A stretch of DNA of 64,000 nt from Hufsiella arboris (lineage in GTDB: Bacteria; Bacteroidota; Bacteroidia; Sphingobacteriales; Sphingobacteriaceae). Location of the stretch: NCBI RefSeq assembly GCF_009834875.1, contig NZ_WVHT01000008.1, positions 118,616 through 182,615 on the forward strand, read 5' to 3'. Made by a program: the position numbers and the translations under genes. The notes beneath the pieces were generated by a model. That model did no database searches and was not told where the DNA came from. It saw only the letters and a program-made list of their open reading frames with translations. Below, one piece after another: positions 54,680 through 63,170 of the stretch (position 1 is the first letter of the stretch; each line of letters opens with the position of its first letter).

Positions 54680-55531
54680 TTAGAGAATGATTTTTTCGAT
54701 CGGCAGAACCACGATTCCCTGTGCGCCGGCAGACTTTAATTCACTGATGCGTTCCCAGAAATCACGCTCTGGAATAACCGTATGAACGGCTACCCAGGCT
54801 TCATCAGCCAATGAAACTACGGTAGGGCTTTTTATTCCAGGCAGCAGTTTTTCAATCGCTTCGAGGTTTTTACGTTCCACATTTAAAACCACATATTTGG
54901 TTTCCTTTGCACGCAGAACAGACTGTACACGTTGTATTAATTCCTGGATCAAGGGATTATCTTCTTCGCCTTTACGGCCAATCAAAACAGCTTCCGACGA
55001 CAATACATCGGTAAACGGTTTTAAACCGTTGCTTTTAAGCGTTCCTCCTGTTGATACAAGGTCGCAGATCGCATCGCTCATTCCAAGTCCCGGGGAAATT
55101 TCCACTGACCCAGAAATAGTCCTGATATCGGCTTTAAGCTTATTTTGTTTAAGGAATTTTTCAAGAATGACAGGGTAGGAGGTTGCAATTGCTTTTCCGT
55201 CAAGATCACCCAACGATTGTATTGAGCTATTATTAGGAATTGCAATTTTTAGTGAACACTTTCCAAAGCCAAGCTTTTGAAGGAAACTCACTTCTACGCC
55301 TGTTTCATAAATTACATTTTCGCCAACGATTCCTAAATCGGCAATACCGTCCTGGACGTATTCAGGAATGTCGTCATCGCGTAGAAAAAGGATTTCTAAT
55401 GGAAAATTTGAAACGGGAGATATTAAAGAGCTCTTATAGTTTTCGAAGCTTAAACCGCAGTTTTTAAGCAGTTCAACGGATTTTTCGTTTAATCTACCCG
55501 ATTTCTGGATAGCGATTTTTAAAGTTTTCAA
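54680..55531 (-). CDS. hisG: ATP phosphoribosyltransferase HisG (long form)
   Basis: A 283-residue committed-step enzyme: LKIAIQKSGRLNEKS start, DLGIVGENVIYE, SGSVEISPGLGMSDAICDLVSTGGTL. The C-terminal ACT-like domain (about 205-283) is the long-form regulatory unit that lets histidine inhibit the enzyme, so no HisZ is needed. First structural gene of the operon, preceded by a His-rich leader ORF. Confidence 0.97.
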   Translation of the reverse strand: MKTLKIAIQKSGRLNEKSVELLKNCGLSFENYKSSLISPVSNFPLEILFLRDDDIPEYVQDGIADLGIVGENVIYETGVEVSFLQKLGFGKCSLKIAIPNNSSIQSLGDLDGKAIATSYPVILEKFLKQNKLKADIRTISGSVEISPGLGMSDAICDLVSTGGTLKSNGLKPFTDVLSSEAVLIGRKGEEDNPLIQELIQRVQSVLRAKETKYVVLNVERKNLEAIEKLLPGIKSPTVVSLADEAWVAVHTVIPERDFWERISELKSAGAQGIVVLPIEKIIL

Positions 55532-55596
55532 GGGATTTATTTTATCAGACCAACAAAGAATTACAGAACAAAAGTTTCACGTAGAAACATACAAAT

Positions 55597-55656
55597 TTAT
55601 CTATCGCCGCAATGGCGATGATGGAAATGTACGTGATGTGTGAATACTAATGGCAT
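55597..55656 (-). CDS. hisL: Candidate histidine leader peptide
   Basis: An ATG at 55656 opens 19 codons ending TAA at 55597: MPLVFTHHVHFHHRHCGDR, with six His among residues 7-15. It starts 32 bases after a consensus promoter and ends 65 bases before hisG. This is the layout of his attenuation leaders. A 6-bp hairpin ATCGCC/GGCGAT overlaps the end of the His run, and a GTTTC-TACGT-GAAAC stem followed by TTTTG lies downstream as a weak possible terminator. Confidence 0.7.
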   Translation of the reverse strand: MPLVFTHHVHFHHRHCGDR

Positions 55657-55687
55657 GTTATTTGGTTCCTGATGTGATCGGGAAGCG

Positions 55688-55718
55688 CAAATATAGCTTT
55701 TCAGATATAAAATCAAAA
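55688..55718 (-). promoter_or_regulatory. his operon promoter
   Basis: On the minus strand TTTTG (55714-55718), an 18-base spacer, then TATATTTG (55688-55695): both match the Bacteroidota -33/-7 consensus (TTTG and TAnnTTTG). Confidence 0.7.
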
Positions 55719-55741
55719 TATTAACGAAACTTAAAATACGA

Positions 55742-57253
55742 ATGACCACCAGGAAACTAATCACACTGTCCACTTTTGTAGTACTATTTATCGCAACCTT
55801 ATCATCTTGTAAAAAGCCTAAATCCGATTTTGGCGGAGTTCTTTTTAAAGAAAGCCGTAACAAAGTTTACAAGCAAATGAATCCCGACGCTTTCGAGAAC
55901 GTGTTTAAAGAAACCCTCAATCAGCAATTAAAAGGAAGCTCGTATACAGCACTGATCAAGAATTTTTACGAAAGCAAAAATTATGAACCTGTGTTCATTT
56001 TGAACTTTACAAAGGGCGGCGGACTGAAACTGCCCTTGGATTATTACAGCAAAGCAGCGGAGCACGGCCTGAATCCCGAGCTTTTTCATTATAAACAGCT
56101 TCAGGAAACAATCGATAAGCTTTATGACAAACACGGCGCTAAAACTTTAGATGAGGCATATAAACTGGTTGCTGATGCTGAAATTGGAACGGCTATTTCA
56201 TTGCTTAAATATTCAACCGGGTTACAATACGGGTTTGTGAATCCGAAAAATATATTTCCGCGCTATTTTATGAAAACTGCCAAACCCGACAGCGCTTTTT
56301 ATAACAAGGTTCTGAATACCGCTGATATAAAATACCTCCTGTCTGACGTGCAACCGAAAAATGCTGATTACGTCAAATTTCAAAATGCCTTGAAAACTAA
56401 CTACCAGGTTGCAGGCCAAAATCCCGACGAGACGAAAAAAATCATTGAAATGAACATGGAACGTCTCCGCTGGAAAAATATGCCTGACGCTGAAAAATAT
56501 ATTTATGTGAATATTCCCGAATATATGCTGAATGTGATAGATCATGGCAAGTCGGTATTATCCATGAAAGTTTGCGTTGGAAAAGGACCTGAACAAACTT
56601 TGGAGGAGGCAACTTATACGGGTACAGCGAAAGTTCCGCGTTTGCATACCACACCTCAGCTTACCAGCGAAATCTATAATGCGCAGGTAAACCCAATTTG
56701 GAATATTCCGCAAAGCATTGCCAAGAATGAAATTTATGATCATGCTTCAAATGATCCTTATTACCTGGTAAATAATAACATCGATGTGTATGACAAAGCT
56801 GGCAATAAACTCGATTCGGAAGATATCGACTGGTCAGCTGTTTCAAAAGCTAATTTGCCCTATACCTTTAAACAAGCGCCGGGTGATGATAACTCATTAG
56901 GGAAAATAAAATTTCAGTTTCCAAATTCAAGCAGTGTTTATTTACACGATACTCCGGCACAACAACCGTTTAATCTGCCTGTACGTGCAGTTAGCCATGG
57001 TTGTGTGCGATTGGAAAAACCTTTGGAGCTTGCTCATGAAATTTATGGTGATGGCGCCAAGTTTGATCGTATCAAAAAAGAGTTGGGTGAAGAAAATCCA
57101 ACATCCGCAGATATTTCTGTGAACCCGAAAGTGCCGGTTGTAATTGATTACCGCACCGCTGTCGTTGATGAAAACGGAAATATTAAAATTGTTCCCGACG
57201 TGTATAAGCTGGATAATCTGCTTTATAACCGTATGAAAAAAGCTTTATTGTAA
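55742..57253 (+). CDS. L,D-transpeptidase (YkuD), lipoprotein-type signal
   Basis: The 503-residue envelope enzyme begins with a lipoprotein signal (LIATLSSCKK, Cys near 22). A scaffold region, helical and PGB-like, is followed by the YkuD domain from about 250 with SHGCVRL near 417-423 (catalytic Cys 420) and HDTPAQQPFNLPVRAV. It resembles YcbB/LdtD-type enzymes that form 3,3-crosslinks in peptidoglycan. Divergent from the his operon; own terminator downstream. Confidence 0.92.
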   Translation: MTTRKLITLSTFVVLFIATLSSCKKPKSDFGGVLFKESRNKVYKQMNPDAFENVFKETLNQQLKGSSYTALIKNFYESKNYEPVFILNFTKGGGLKLPLDYYSKAAEHGLNPELFHYKQLQETIDKLYDKHGAKTLDEAYKLVADAEIGTAISLLKYSTGLQYGFVNPKNIFPRYFMKTAKPDSAFYNKVLNTADIKYLLSDVQPKNADYVKFQNALKTNYQVAGQNPDETKKIIEMNMERLRWKNMPDAEKYIYVNIPEYMLNVIDHGKSVLSMKVCVGKGPEQTLEEATYTGTAKVPRLHTTPQLTSEIYNAQVNPIWNIPQSIAKNEIYDHASNDPYYLVNNNIDVYDKAGNKLDSEDIDWSAVSKANLPYTFKQAPGDDNSLGKIKFQFPNSSSVYLHDTPAQQPFNLPVRAVSHGCVRLEKPLELAHEIYGDGAKFDRIKKELGEENPTSADISVNPKVPVVIDYRTAVVDENGNIKIVPDVYKLDNLLYNRMKKALL

Positions 57254-57264
57254 ATTAGCGTATG

Positions 57265-57300
57265 AAAAAACCCGTTCGAGAAATCGGACGGGTTTTTTTT
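57265..57300. terminator. Bidirectional intrinsic terminator
   Basis: AAAAAACCCGTTCG and CGGACGGGTTTTTTTT form a stem with A and T runs on both sides, between the L,D-transpeptidase gene and the convergent lipoprotein array. Confidence 0.88.
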
Positions 57301-57307
57301 ATAATAG

Positions 57308-58195
57308 CTAAAACGGAATGGCAACCGGCGTTCCCCATTTACTGTCCACTGTTACGCCAAAACTTGAGCTATCGGGAGTAACCAATGGCCCGGTAAGAAG
57401 ATATTGCATGTTTACTTTGGTATTAATTGGCGGAATAGTTTTCTCTAACAAGTAAGGGTTGGAGGGGTTTCCTAAACGAATATTAAACCCGGTATTGTTA
57501 CTCGGGTATAAATAAAACGTTACTACAAAGCCGGGCTTGGATTTATCTGCATCTTTAAGATCGGCAAAATAAAACTGGTTTCCCGTTAAGGAGCTGGGTG
57601 AGTCAGTATCTATATTATAATCATAAGGCAGATTATCAGTGGTACTGACAGCTATATACGTTGCCTCCGCAGGAATTTTGTCGGTAAACGTAATGGTCAC
57701 TTTACAAACGATACGTTTTAACGTTACCGGTTTATTGAGCGTGTCATGTACGGTAACGTCAAATTTCTTAAAGAATGTGTCGCCATAAGGATCTTCTTGT
57801 AATAACGCATTGTAATCTCCTAAGTTCAGAATGTCGAATTTTGACTTATTGCCACCAGCGATAGCTATTACATAATGCCCTTCGGGAAGTTTGTCCTTTA
57901 TTGTTCCGAAAGCGACATCAACTCCCGCGGTTTGGTTTATTTGCCTGACAACCCGATTGCTGTCATTGATCGCGAAATAAGTTATGTATTTGACCTTGTC
58001 TTCTAACGAGGATATCCTGGAACCTTGTTTGCCAAGGCCAAAAGGCGTTACGTCAAGATCTAAGCCGCTTATTCTGAAATTTAAAGCGTATGTTTTTTTG
58101 CCAGCCGGCTGAATATCATCGGTTGCTTTATCTTTTTTACAGGATAAAAACATGGCGAATCCCAGTGCTGCTATTAATAGTTTCATCGGTTTCAT
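57308..58195 (-). CDS. Lipoprotein, array paralogue 4 (most diverged)
   Basis: A 295-residue lipoprotein (lipobox ALGFAMFLSCKKD). The body matches the three genes upstream: a YALNFRISGLDLDVTPFG strand, LEDKVKYITYFA, FGTIKDKLPEGHYVIAIAGGNKSKFD, VTLKRIVCKVTITFTDKIPAEATYIAVST and a final SSSFGVTVDSKWGTPVAIPF. The fold recalls fimbrillin/Mfa-like or FimB-type beta-sandwich proteins; I cannot name the family. Last of four cotranscribed minus-strand genes, 12 bases after the preceding stop. Confidence 0.8.
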   Translation of the reverse strand: MKPMKLLIAALGFAMFLSCKKDKATDDIQPAGKKTYALNFRISGLDLDVTPFGLGKQGSRISSLEDKVKYITYFAINDSNRVVRQINQTAGVDVAFGTIKDKLPEGHYVIAIAGGNKSKFDILNLGDYNALLQEDPYGDTFFKKFDVTVHDTLNKPVTLKRIVCKVTITFTDKIPAEATYIAVSTTDNLPYDYNIDTDSPSSLTGNQFYFADLKDADKSKPGFVVTFYLYPSNNTGFNIRLGNPSNPYLLEKTIPPINTKVNMQYLLTGPLVTPDSSSFGVTVDSKWGTPVAIPF

Positions 58196-58207
58196 ACTTT
58201 CAAATTG

Positions 58208-59155
58208 TTACTGCTTCCTGATTAAGTTCTTGCCATCGTATGCAAAAGGAATACTTTCGCTTCCTGTCCATTGATCATCAACCGAGATCTGGAACGATGA
58301 ATTGCTTTCGAACAGCTTACCGCTGAAGTTATACTGCTTGTTTCTTTCGATGGCGTAAGGAGGTAAAAGCTCTCTGCTGGTGATCAACTTGCCGTTGGTA
58401 TCGTAGCAATCGAGGGTGAAAGATTGCGGGTTGCTATAAACATAACTGTGCAAACTGAAATTCTTTTTCCCGATATCCGCAGGCTTAACCTGGTAGCTAA
58501 CTGTTTGATCCGGCCACTCCCCAACATGCAGATAGATACCGTTCAATCCGGTCATGTCAACAAGAGGCGATGAGTTATGCTTGGTGAGAACAAATTTTGC
58601 GACGTTTGCAGGAAGCGCATCAGTTACCTTCACGGTGATTTTGGCTACCATACGCTGCATTACAATGTCTTTGGTAACCTGTTCACCGGTGATTGTTACA
58701 TGGTATAAATAGCCAAATGAATCGCAAAAAGGAATATTTTGCGTTAAACCCGGTCGTGCTTCTGAGCCGGAACCTTCTCCTATGTAATAGTTTTTGAACT
58801 TCGATGTATTGCCACCGGCAAAGCCAATGTAATATTCACCGGCAGCTAATGAATCTTTAATGGTTCCAAAGTTTTCGGTACTGTCTGCAACCTGGTCAAT
58901 CGTATGGATAAATGGTCCGTCTTGCTCATAGTTTGGAAAGTAAACAAAGTAATGGAGGTATTTGATCTGGTCCTTTAAATCGGAAACAGTTGTGCCAAAT
59001 GGTTTTATATCGGTGCTAAATTGCCCAACCCTGAATGTCAGCGGATAAAGCTTTGTGCTTTTTTGAGGTTCCTGTTTTGCGGTTTGGCCATCTTTCTTGC
59101 AGGAAGCGGCGGCGATTACCATACAGGCAAACAATAAGCTGGCAGTGTTTTTCAT
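58208..59155 (-). CDS. Lipoprotein, array paralogue 3
   Basis: Start chosen at 59155 (MKNTASLLFACMVIAAASCK, lipobox IAAASCKK), giving 315 residues. The body has YPLTFRVGQFSTDIKPFGT, LKDQIKYLHYFVYF, FGTIKDSLAAGEYYIGFAGGNTSKF, MQRMVAKITVKVTDALPANVAKFVLTK and the tail NSSFQISVDDQWTGSESIPF. Its first 20 residues are identical to those of paralogue 2, while the middle is much diverged. Function unknown; surface or envelope lipoprotein. Confidence 0.8.
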   Translation of the reverse strand: MKNTASLLFACMVIAAASCKKDGQTAKQEPQKSTKLYPLTFRVGQFSTDIKPFGTTVSDLKDQIKYLHYFVYFPNYEQDGPFIHTIDQVADSTENFGTIKDSLAAGEYYIGFAGGNTSKFKNYYIGEGSGSEARPGLTQNIPFCDSFGYLYHVTITGEQVTKDIVMQRMVAKITVKVTDALPANVAKFVLTKHNSSPLVDMTGLNGIYLHVGEWPDQTVSYQVKPADIGKKNFSLHSYVYSNPQSFTLDCYDTNGKLITSRELLPPYAIERNKQYNFSGKLFESNSSFQISVDDQWTGSESIPFAYDGKNLIRKQ

Positions 59156-59165
59156 AATGATCGTA

Positions 59166-60128
59166 TTATTTAATTGATTTATCGGAGTGATAGCCAAAAG
59201 GAATATCTTCACTTTCGCCCCATTGATCATCTATTGATATCTGAAACGACGAGTTGTTCTCGAATAACTTTCCTGAGAAATTATACTGCTTATTGACGTT
59301 AATAAACATTTCAGGAACGTTCGGAAGTATTTTATTTGCTATTATTTGGCCGTTTTTGTCGTAGCAGGTAATGACAAAACCCAAATTTCCTTCATACACG
59401 TATGCCGATACTGCGAAATCTTTTTTGCCGATATCGGCCGCATCTACCGGGTAATTAATATATCGCTCACCGAAAGGAAAACCATGGTCTGCCGGCGTAC
59501 GCTGGTTTGCAGGGAAAACAATAGGAGCCATATTATCTACAGTTAAAACAAATTTCGCGGCATTTGCCGGCAAGGCATCGGTTATTTTAACGGTAATTTT
59601 GCTAACCATTCGCTTTAAAACAACTTCTTTATTAATAACGCTGTCGCCTACATGAATACTCATTCCTCCACCGAAACAATCGCCGAAAGGGAAACTTTGT
59701 GATACAGCGCCTGCATGGTATCCGCGCAAATCATCGTAGTAAATTGCAGTAAAGGGAGAGGTATTGCCCCCGGCAAATATGACGATATAGTCGCCGGCAG
59801 GAAGCGAATCTTTAATGGTCCCGAAGTTGGCGGTGCTATCTGCAACCTGGTTGATGGGATGGTATTCATATTCGGGATCGACATAATCCTCGTTATGGAT
59901 ATTATCCATAAACGCGCTGTAATGCAGGTATTTAATTTGATCCTTAAGATCGGACGTTTTCATGCCAAGCGGTTTAACATCGGTACTGAACTGGCTTAGT
60001 TTAAAAGTAACCGGATAAAGCTTTTTGCTTTGCTGAGTCGTTGGTTTTTCGGTTTGGGCGGCGTCCTTCTTGCAGGAAGCGGCGGCGATTACCATACAGG
60101 CAAACAATAAGCTGGCAGTGTTTTTCAT
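59166..60128 (-). CDS. Lipoprotein, array paralogue 2
   Basis: A 320-residue lipoprotein starting at 60128 with the same MKNTASLLFACMVIAAASCK signal as paralogue 3. The body has VTFKLSQFSTDVKPLGM, LKDQIKYLHYSAFM, GDYIVIFAGGNTSPF, GDCFGGGMSIHVGDSVINKEVVLKRMVSKITVKITDALP and the tail NSSFQISIDDQWGESEDIPF-GYHSDKSIK, identical over the last 25 or so residues to paralogue 1. So its ends match different neighbours, as expected after recombination between copies. Confidence 0.82.
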   Translation of the reverse strand: MKNTASLLFACMVIAAASCKKDAAQTEKPTTQQSKKLYPVTFKLSQFSTDVKPLGMKTSDLKDQIKYLHYSAFMDNIHNEDYVDPEYEYHPINQVADSTANFGTIKDSLPAGDYIVIFAGGNTSPFTAIYYDDLRGYHAGAVSQSFPFGDCFGGGMSIHVGDSVINKEVVLKRMVSKITVKITDALPANAAKFVLTVDNMAPIVFPANQRTPADHGFPFGERYINYPVDAADIGKKDFAVSAYVYEGNLGFVITCYDKNGQIIANKILPNVPEMFINVNKQYNFSGKLFENNSSFQISIDDQWGESEDIPFGYHSDKSIK

Positions 60129-60139
60129 AATGAATCGTA

Positions 60140-61102
60140 TTATTTAATTGATTTATCGGAGTGGTAGCCAAAGGGAATATCTTCACTTTCGCCCCATTGA
60201 TCATCTATTGATATCTGAAACGACGAGCTGTTTTCAAATAACTTTCCTGAAAAGTTGTATTGTTTATTGACATCAATAAACTGGTCGGGTACCACAGGCA
60301 TTGTTTTGTTTGCAATAATAGCGCCGTCTTGATTGTAACAGGTCAATATGAAATATTCATTGCCATAGTAAACGTACGTGGTTAAAGTGTAGTTCTTTTT
60401 ACCAGCATCCTCCGTTTTTAAAGGAAAGGTGATGAATTGGTCATCGAAGGGATAACCGTGTTCGCCCGGCGGGTGCTGATTTATCGGAAATACCACAGGC
60501 GCCATATTTCCAACCGTTAATACAAATTTTGCAGCGTTGGCAGGCAGGGCATCAGTTATCTTGATGGTTATCTTGCTTACCATGCGCTTAAGCACGATTT
60601 CCTTATTAATCACACTGTCGCCCACATGAATGCGCATACCATTGCCAAAAGAATCGCCGAAAGGAAAAGCCTGGTCGACTGCAGCGGCGTAGTATCCGCC
60701 CGGGCCCTGGAAGTTAAAACCCCTGAAAGGAGAGGTATTGCCGCCCGCGAATATGATTACATAGTCTCCCTCGGGAAGCGAATCCCTTATCGTTCCGAAG
60801 TTGGCAGTGCTGTCGGCTACCTGGTTGATGGTTGTAACCTTTTCTCCAAGCTGTTCGTCGTCCGGGCCATGGATATAATTTATGAAAGAGCTGTAATGCA
60901 AAAATTTGATCTGATCCTTCAAATCAGAAGTCTTCAACCCGAACGGCTTGACATCCGTACTAAACTGCCCGAGCTTAAACGTTACGGGATAAAGTTTTTT
61001 GGATGTTTGAGTGCTTTGTTGTTGTTCGCCGGTACCCACAGACGAATCCTTTTTGCATGCGAACAGAGCAACAATAAGTAAAATGGCTGCGATTGCTTTC
61101 AT
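60140..61102 (-). CDS. Lipoprotein, array paralogue 1
   Basis: A 320-residue lipoprotein with its own signal (MKAIAAILLIVALFACKKDS). The body is very close to paralogue 2 (VTFKLGQFSTDVKPFGL, LKDQIKFLHYSSFINYIHG, GDYVIIFAGGNTSPFRGF, GDSFGNGMRIHVGDSVINKEIVLKRMVSKITIKITDALP). First gene of the four-gene array; gaps are 11-12 bases. Repeat unit, signal peptide and beta-rich body suggest an exported adhesin-like or fimbrial accessory protein, unproven. Confidence 0.82.
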   Translation of the reverse strand: MKAIAAILLIVALFACKKDSSVGTGEQQQSTQTSKKLYPVTFKLGQFSTDVKPFGLKTSDLKDQIKFLHYSSFINYIHGPDDEQLGEKVTTINQVADSTANFGTIRDSLPEGDYVIIFAGGNTSPFRGFNFQGPGGYYAAAVDQAFPFGDSFGNGMRIHVGDSVINKEIVLKRMVSKITIKITDALPANAAKFVLTVGNMAPVVFPINQHPPGEHGYPFDDQFITFPLKTEDAGKKNYTLTTYVYYGNEYFILTCYNQDGAIIANKTMPVVPDQFIDVNKQYNFSGKLFENSSSFQISIDDQWGESEDIPFGYHSDKSIK

Positions 61103-61381
61103 GGTATTTAGTTTTTATTAGTTCAGATGTAAGTAAGAAGCCGGACTGTGACGGATTAAGGCTGATGAGGCTCGGGAAAGTAAAGTAGCGTTACTCGAAA
61201 ACTGATTTACAAATTGGTATATAAAGTTACCCAAGCCGCCCGTTCCAGGCATTAGTTTCAGTCGATTGTGCAAGAAGTGTGAAAATCTTGAATTTGTTAA
61301 TAAAATATTCTTCTCCCTAAGTATCTTTTATTTTAACTTAAGCTAATCCAATAAATAAATAATTAATTAAACTTAATCCTT

Positions 61382-61798
61382 ATGGCAGTAGAATTTAATG
61401 TTATTCAAAAGGTTAATCCACGCGATCTCGAAGGCGAACGCAAATTTTATGCAACAGCGGTTAGCTCAGGTGAAATTAATCTTAAACAACTTGGCGAGCG
61501 TATTTCGTCGATGAGCACCGTAAACCGGGCCGATGTATTCGCATCGCTCGATCTTTTACTTCAGGTGATGAAAGAAGAGATCACCGACGGAAAAATCATC
61601 CGCTTGGGAGATTTTGGCTCATTCAACATTACCTTATCCAGCGAGGGTGAACAGGAAGAAGGTAAGGTGACAGCAAATTCTGTTAAAGAAGCCCGCTTGA
61701 ACTTTAAGCCTGGCAATGAACTAAACGGCACCCTTAAAACACTAACTTTTAAAAAAGTACGCTCCACTGAAGCAAGCGTCGCAAAGAGTTCTAAATAA
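61382..61798 (+). CDS. HU-related DNA-binding protein (HU-HIG type)
   Basis: A 138-residue IHF/HU-like protein of the type found in Bacteroidota: MAVEFNVIQKVNPRDLEGERKFYATAV, ISSMSTVNRADVFASLDLLLQVM, GDFGSFNITL, and VKEARLNFKPGNELNGTLKTLTFKKV (blocks). The HU-HIG family is longer than classical HU, with an extra N-terminal strand set. Monocistronic, plus-strand, followed by a 21-bp repeat tract. Confidence 0.88.
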   Translation: MAVEFNVIQKVNPRDLEGERKFYATAVSSGEINLKQLGERISSMSTVNRADVFASLDLLLQVMKEEITDGKIIRLGDFGSFNITLSSEGEQEEGKVTANSVKEARLNFKPGNELNGTLKTLTFKKVRSTEASVAKSSK

Positions 61799-61819
61799 AG
61801 CTTAAGGGTGATTTTTAAA

Positions 61820-61913
61820 AGTACTTGTGCGATTGAGAAAATCCTCAAGTACTTTTTAAAAAACTTGAAGTACTTTTCAGAAAAGTTGAAGTACTTTTTT
61901 CCGAATCACCAAA
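61820..61913. repeat. Short tandem 21-bp repeats
   Basis: AGTACTT starts at 61820, 61848, 61869 and 61890 (spacing 28, 21, 21). The units read CTTGAAGTACTTTTCAGAAAA-like. On the minus strand the frame gives FLKSTSS-type heptapeptides. The 349-base gap 61799-62147 otherwise holds no gene I can support. Confidence 0.75.
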
Positions 61914-62147
61914 GCATATTCGTAAATATGCATTCTCCGGGTAAGATTCACCTTCGCAGTTTTGTATAGTAGTCTTTGTTTTATTGCAGACAAATCCTAA
62001 AATCTTCCCGACATAACCATAGCAAACCACTGTTTATCTACTGAACAGGGCTCCTAGTTAAAAAGTAACTAATTTTTTACGCCCAAATTTTAGCGATCGC
62101 TCTTCCTTTTTAGTATCATCGAGCACTTTAATCTATTAGTTAATCCT

Positions 62148-63170
62148 ATGCGAAATTTTGTACTTATCTGCGCCCTGGCGGCAACGCTTTATTCCTGCAA
62201 AAAATCTGACCTGGTTGTTGAGCCTAATACCGATAACCTGGAAGATGGCAGCCTCTATACCGTGTCAGCTTTGAAAAGTAGCCAGTCATTTGCAGGAGCC
62301 GACGAGGATTATAATGTGTTAGGATACGGTTATGATCTGGCTATGCCTTATGCCGACTCGGCCTCGATCCGTGCGTCGGTTGTCGATATTCGGAAACTAA
62401 AAAGTGAATGGTCAAACGCGGTTGATCTAAGTCTGGCATCATTTGGCGGCCCGAAGGTCATTACTGCCGCGAATGCAGAAAGCTATGCCTCAGATTATTC
62501 GTCGCGTATAAAACTTACCGAAGGGCAGAAGTTTTTCAAAAGCTCGCTTTCCTCATTCTATCCAGAAGCTGACGCTTTTTCTTCGAAATATATTTATGGT
62601 GCTTTTGATGCCGTGGTACAATTAAAACAGGTGAAGTTCGCCATGCTCCAGGGTATTCAGTCATACCTCAAACCCTCATTTTTGAACGATGCAGTAAGCC
62701 TGTCTCCGGAAGGACTCGTAAAAAAATACGGTACACATATATTGAATAACATCAGTTTAGGCATGAAGTTCAGTGCGGTTTACCAGGCGCAAACTAAAAC
62801 AGCCGACAGGGTTTCGGCTTCCAAAAAAGGACTGTCAATCGGCGTGAGGAGATTTTTTAACAGCCCCATCTGGCAAACTGACTACACCGAACTGCAAAGC
62901 GCCGATGGAAATTACAATCAAAAATTACGTTACAAAGCTTACGGCGCCGACTTGTCGCTTATTAGAAAAGTATATAACGCTGCAACGGCCGATTCGGTTG
63001 TAAAGCTTGACGAATGGCTGCAATCGGGCAACAAGAAAAATGCAGCGCTGATAGATATCGTCGATCTTGTTCCGTTATATGAGCTCTTACCGGAGGGCGC
63101 AAAAAGAGATGCTCTGAAAGGATACATCACAAACTACTTAAAACAAAATGAGGTTCACCTGCAAGATTGA
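62148..63170 (+). CDS. MACPF-domain lipoprotein
   Basis: A 340-residue lipoprotein (lipobox LAATLYSCKK). The MACPF signature YGTHILNNISLGMKF lies at about 194-208, preceded by VLGYGYDLAMPYADSASIR (about 58-76), as in Bacteroidota MACPF proteins that include the antimicrobial BSAP toxins. The C-terminal part (about 230-335) is helical and has VDLVPLYELLP. MACPF proteins oligomerise into membrane pores. Its stop is overlapped by the next gene's start by 23 bases. Whether this is a toxin is inference. Confidence 0.85.
   Translation: MRNFVLICALAATLYSCKKSDLVVEPNTDNLEDGSLYTVSALKSSQSFAGADEDYNVLGYGYDLAMPYADSASIRASVVDIRKLKSEWSNAVDLSLASFGGPKVITAANAESYASDYSSRIKLTEGQKFFKSSLSSFYPEADAFSSKYIYGAFDAVVQLKQVKFAMLQGIQSYLKPSFLNDAVSLSPEGLVKKYGTHILNNISLGMKFSAVYQAQTKTADRVSASKKGLSIGVRRFFNSPIWQTDYTELQSADGNYNQKLRYKAYGADLSLIRKVYNAATADSVVKLDEWLQSGNKKNAALIDIVDLVPLYELLPEGAKRDALKGYITNYLKQNEVHLQD

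Noticed and set aside
55657..55863. Upstream N-terminal extension of the His-rich ORF (55863 start)
   Set aside because: It would read through the divergent L,D-transpeptidase start and has no RBS; the short 19-codon ORF from 55656 is the better leader.
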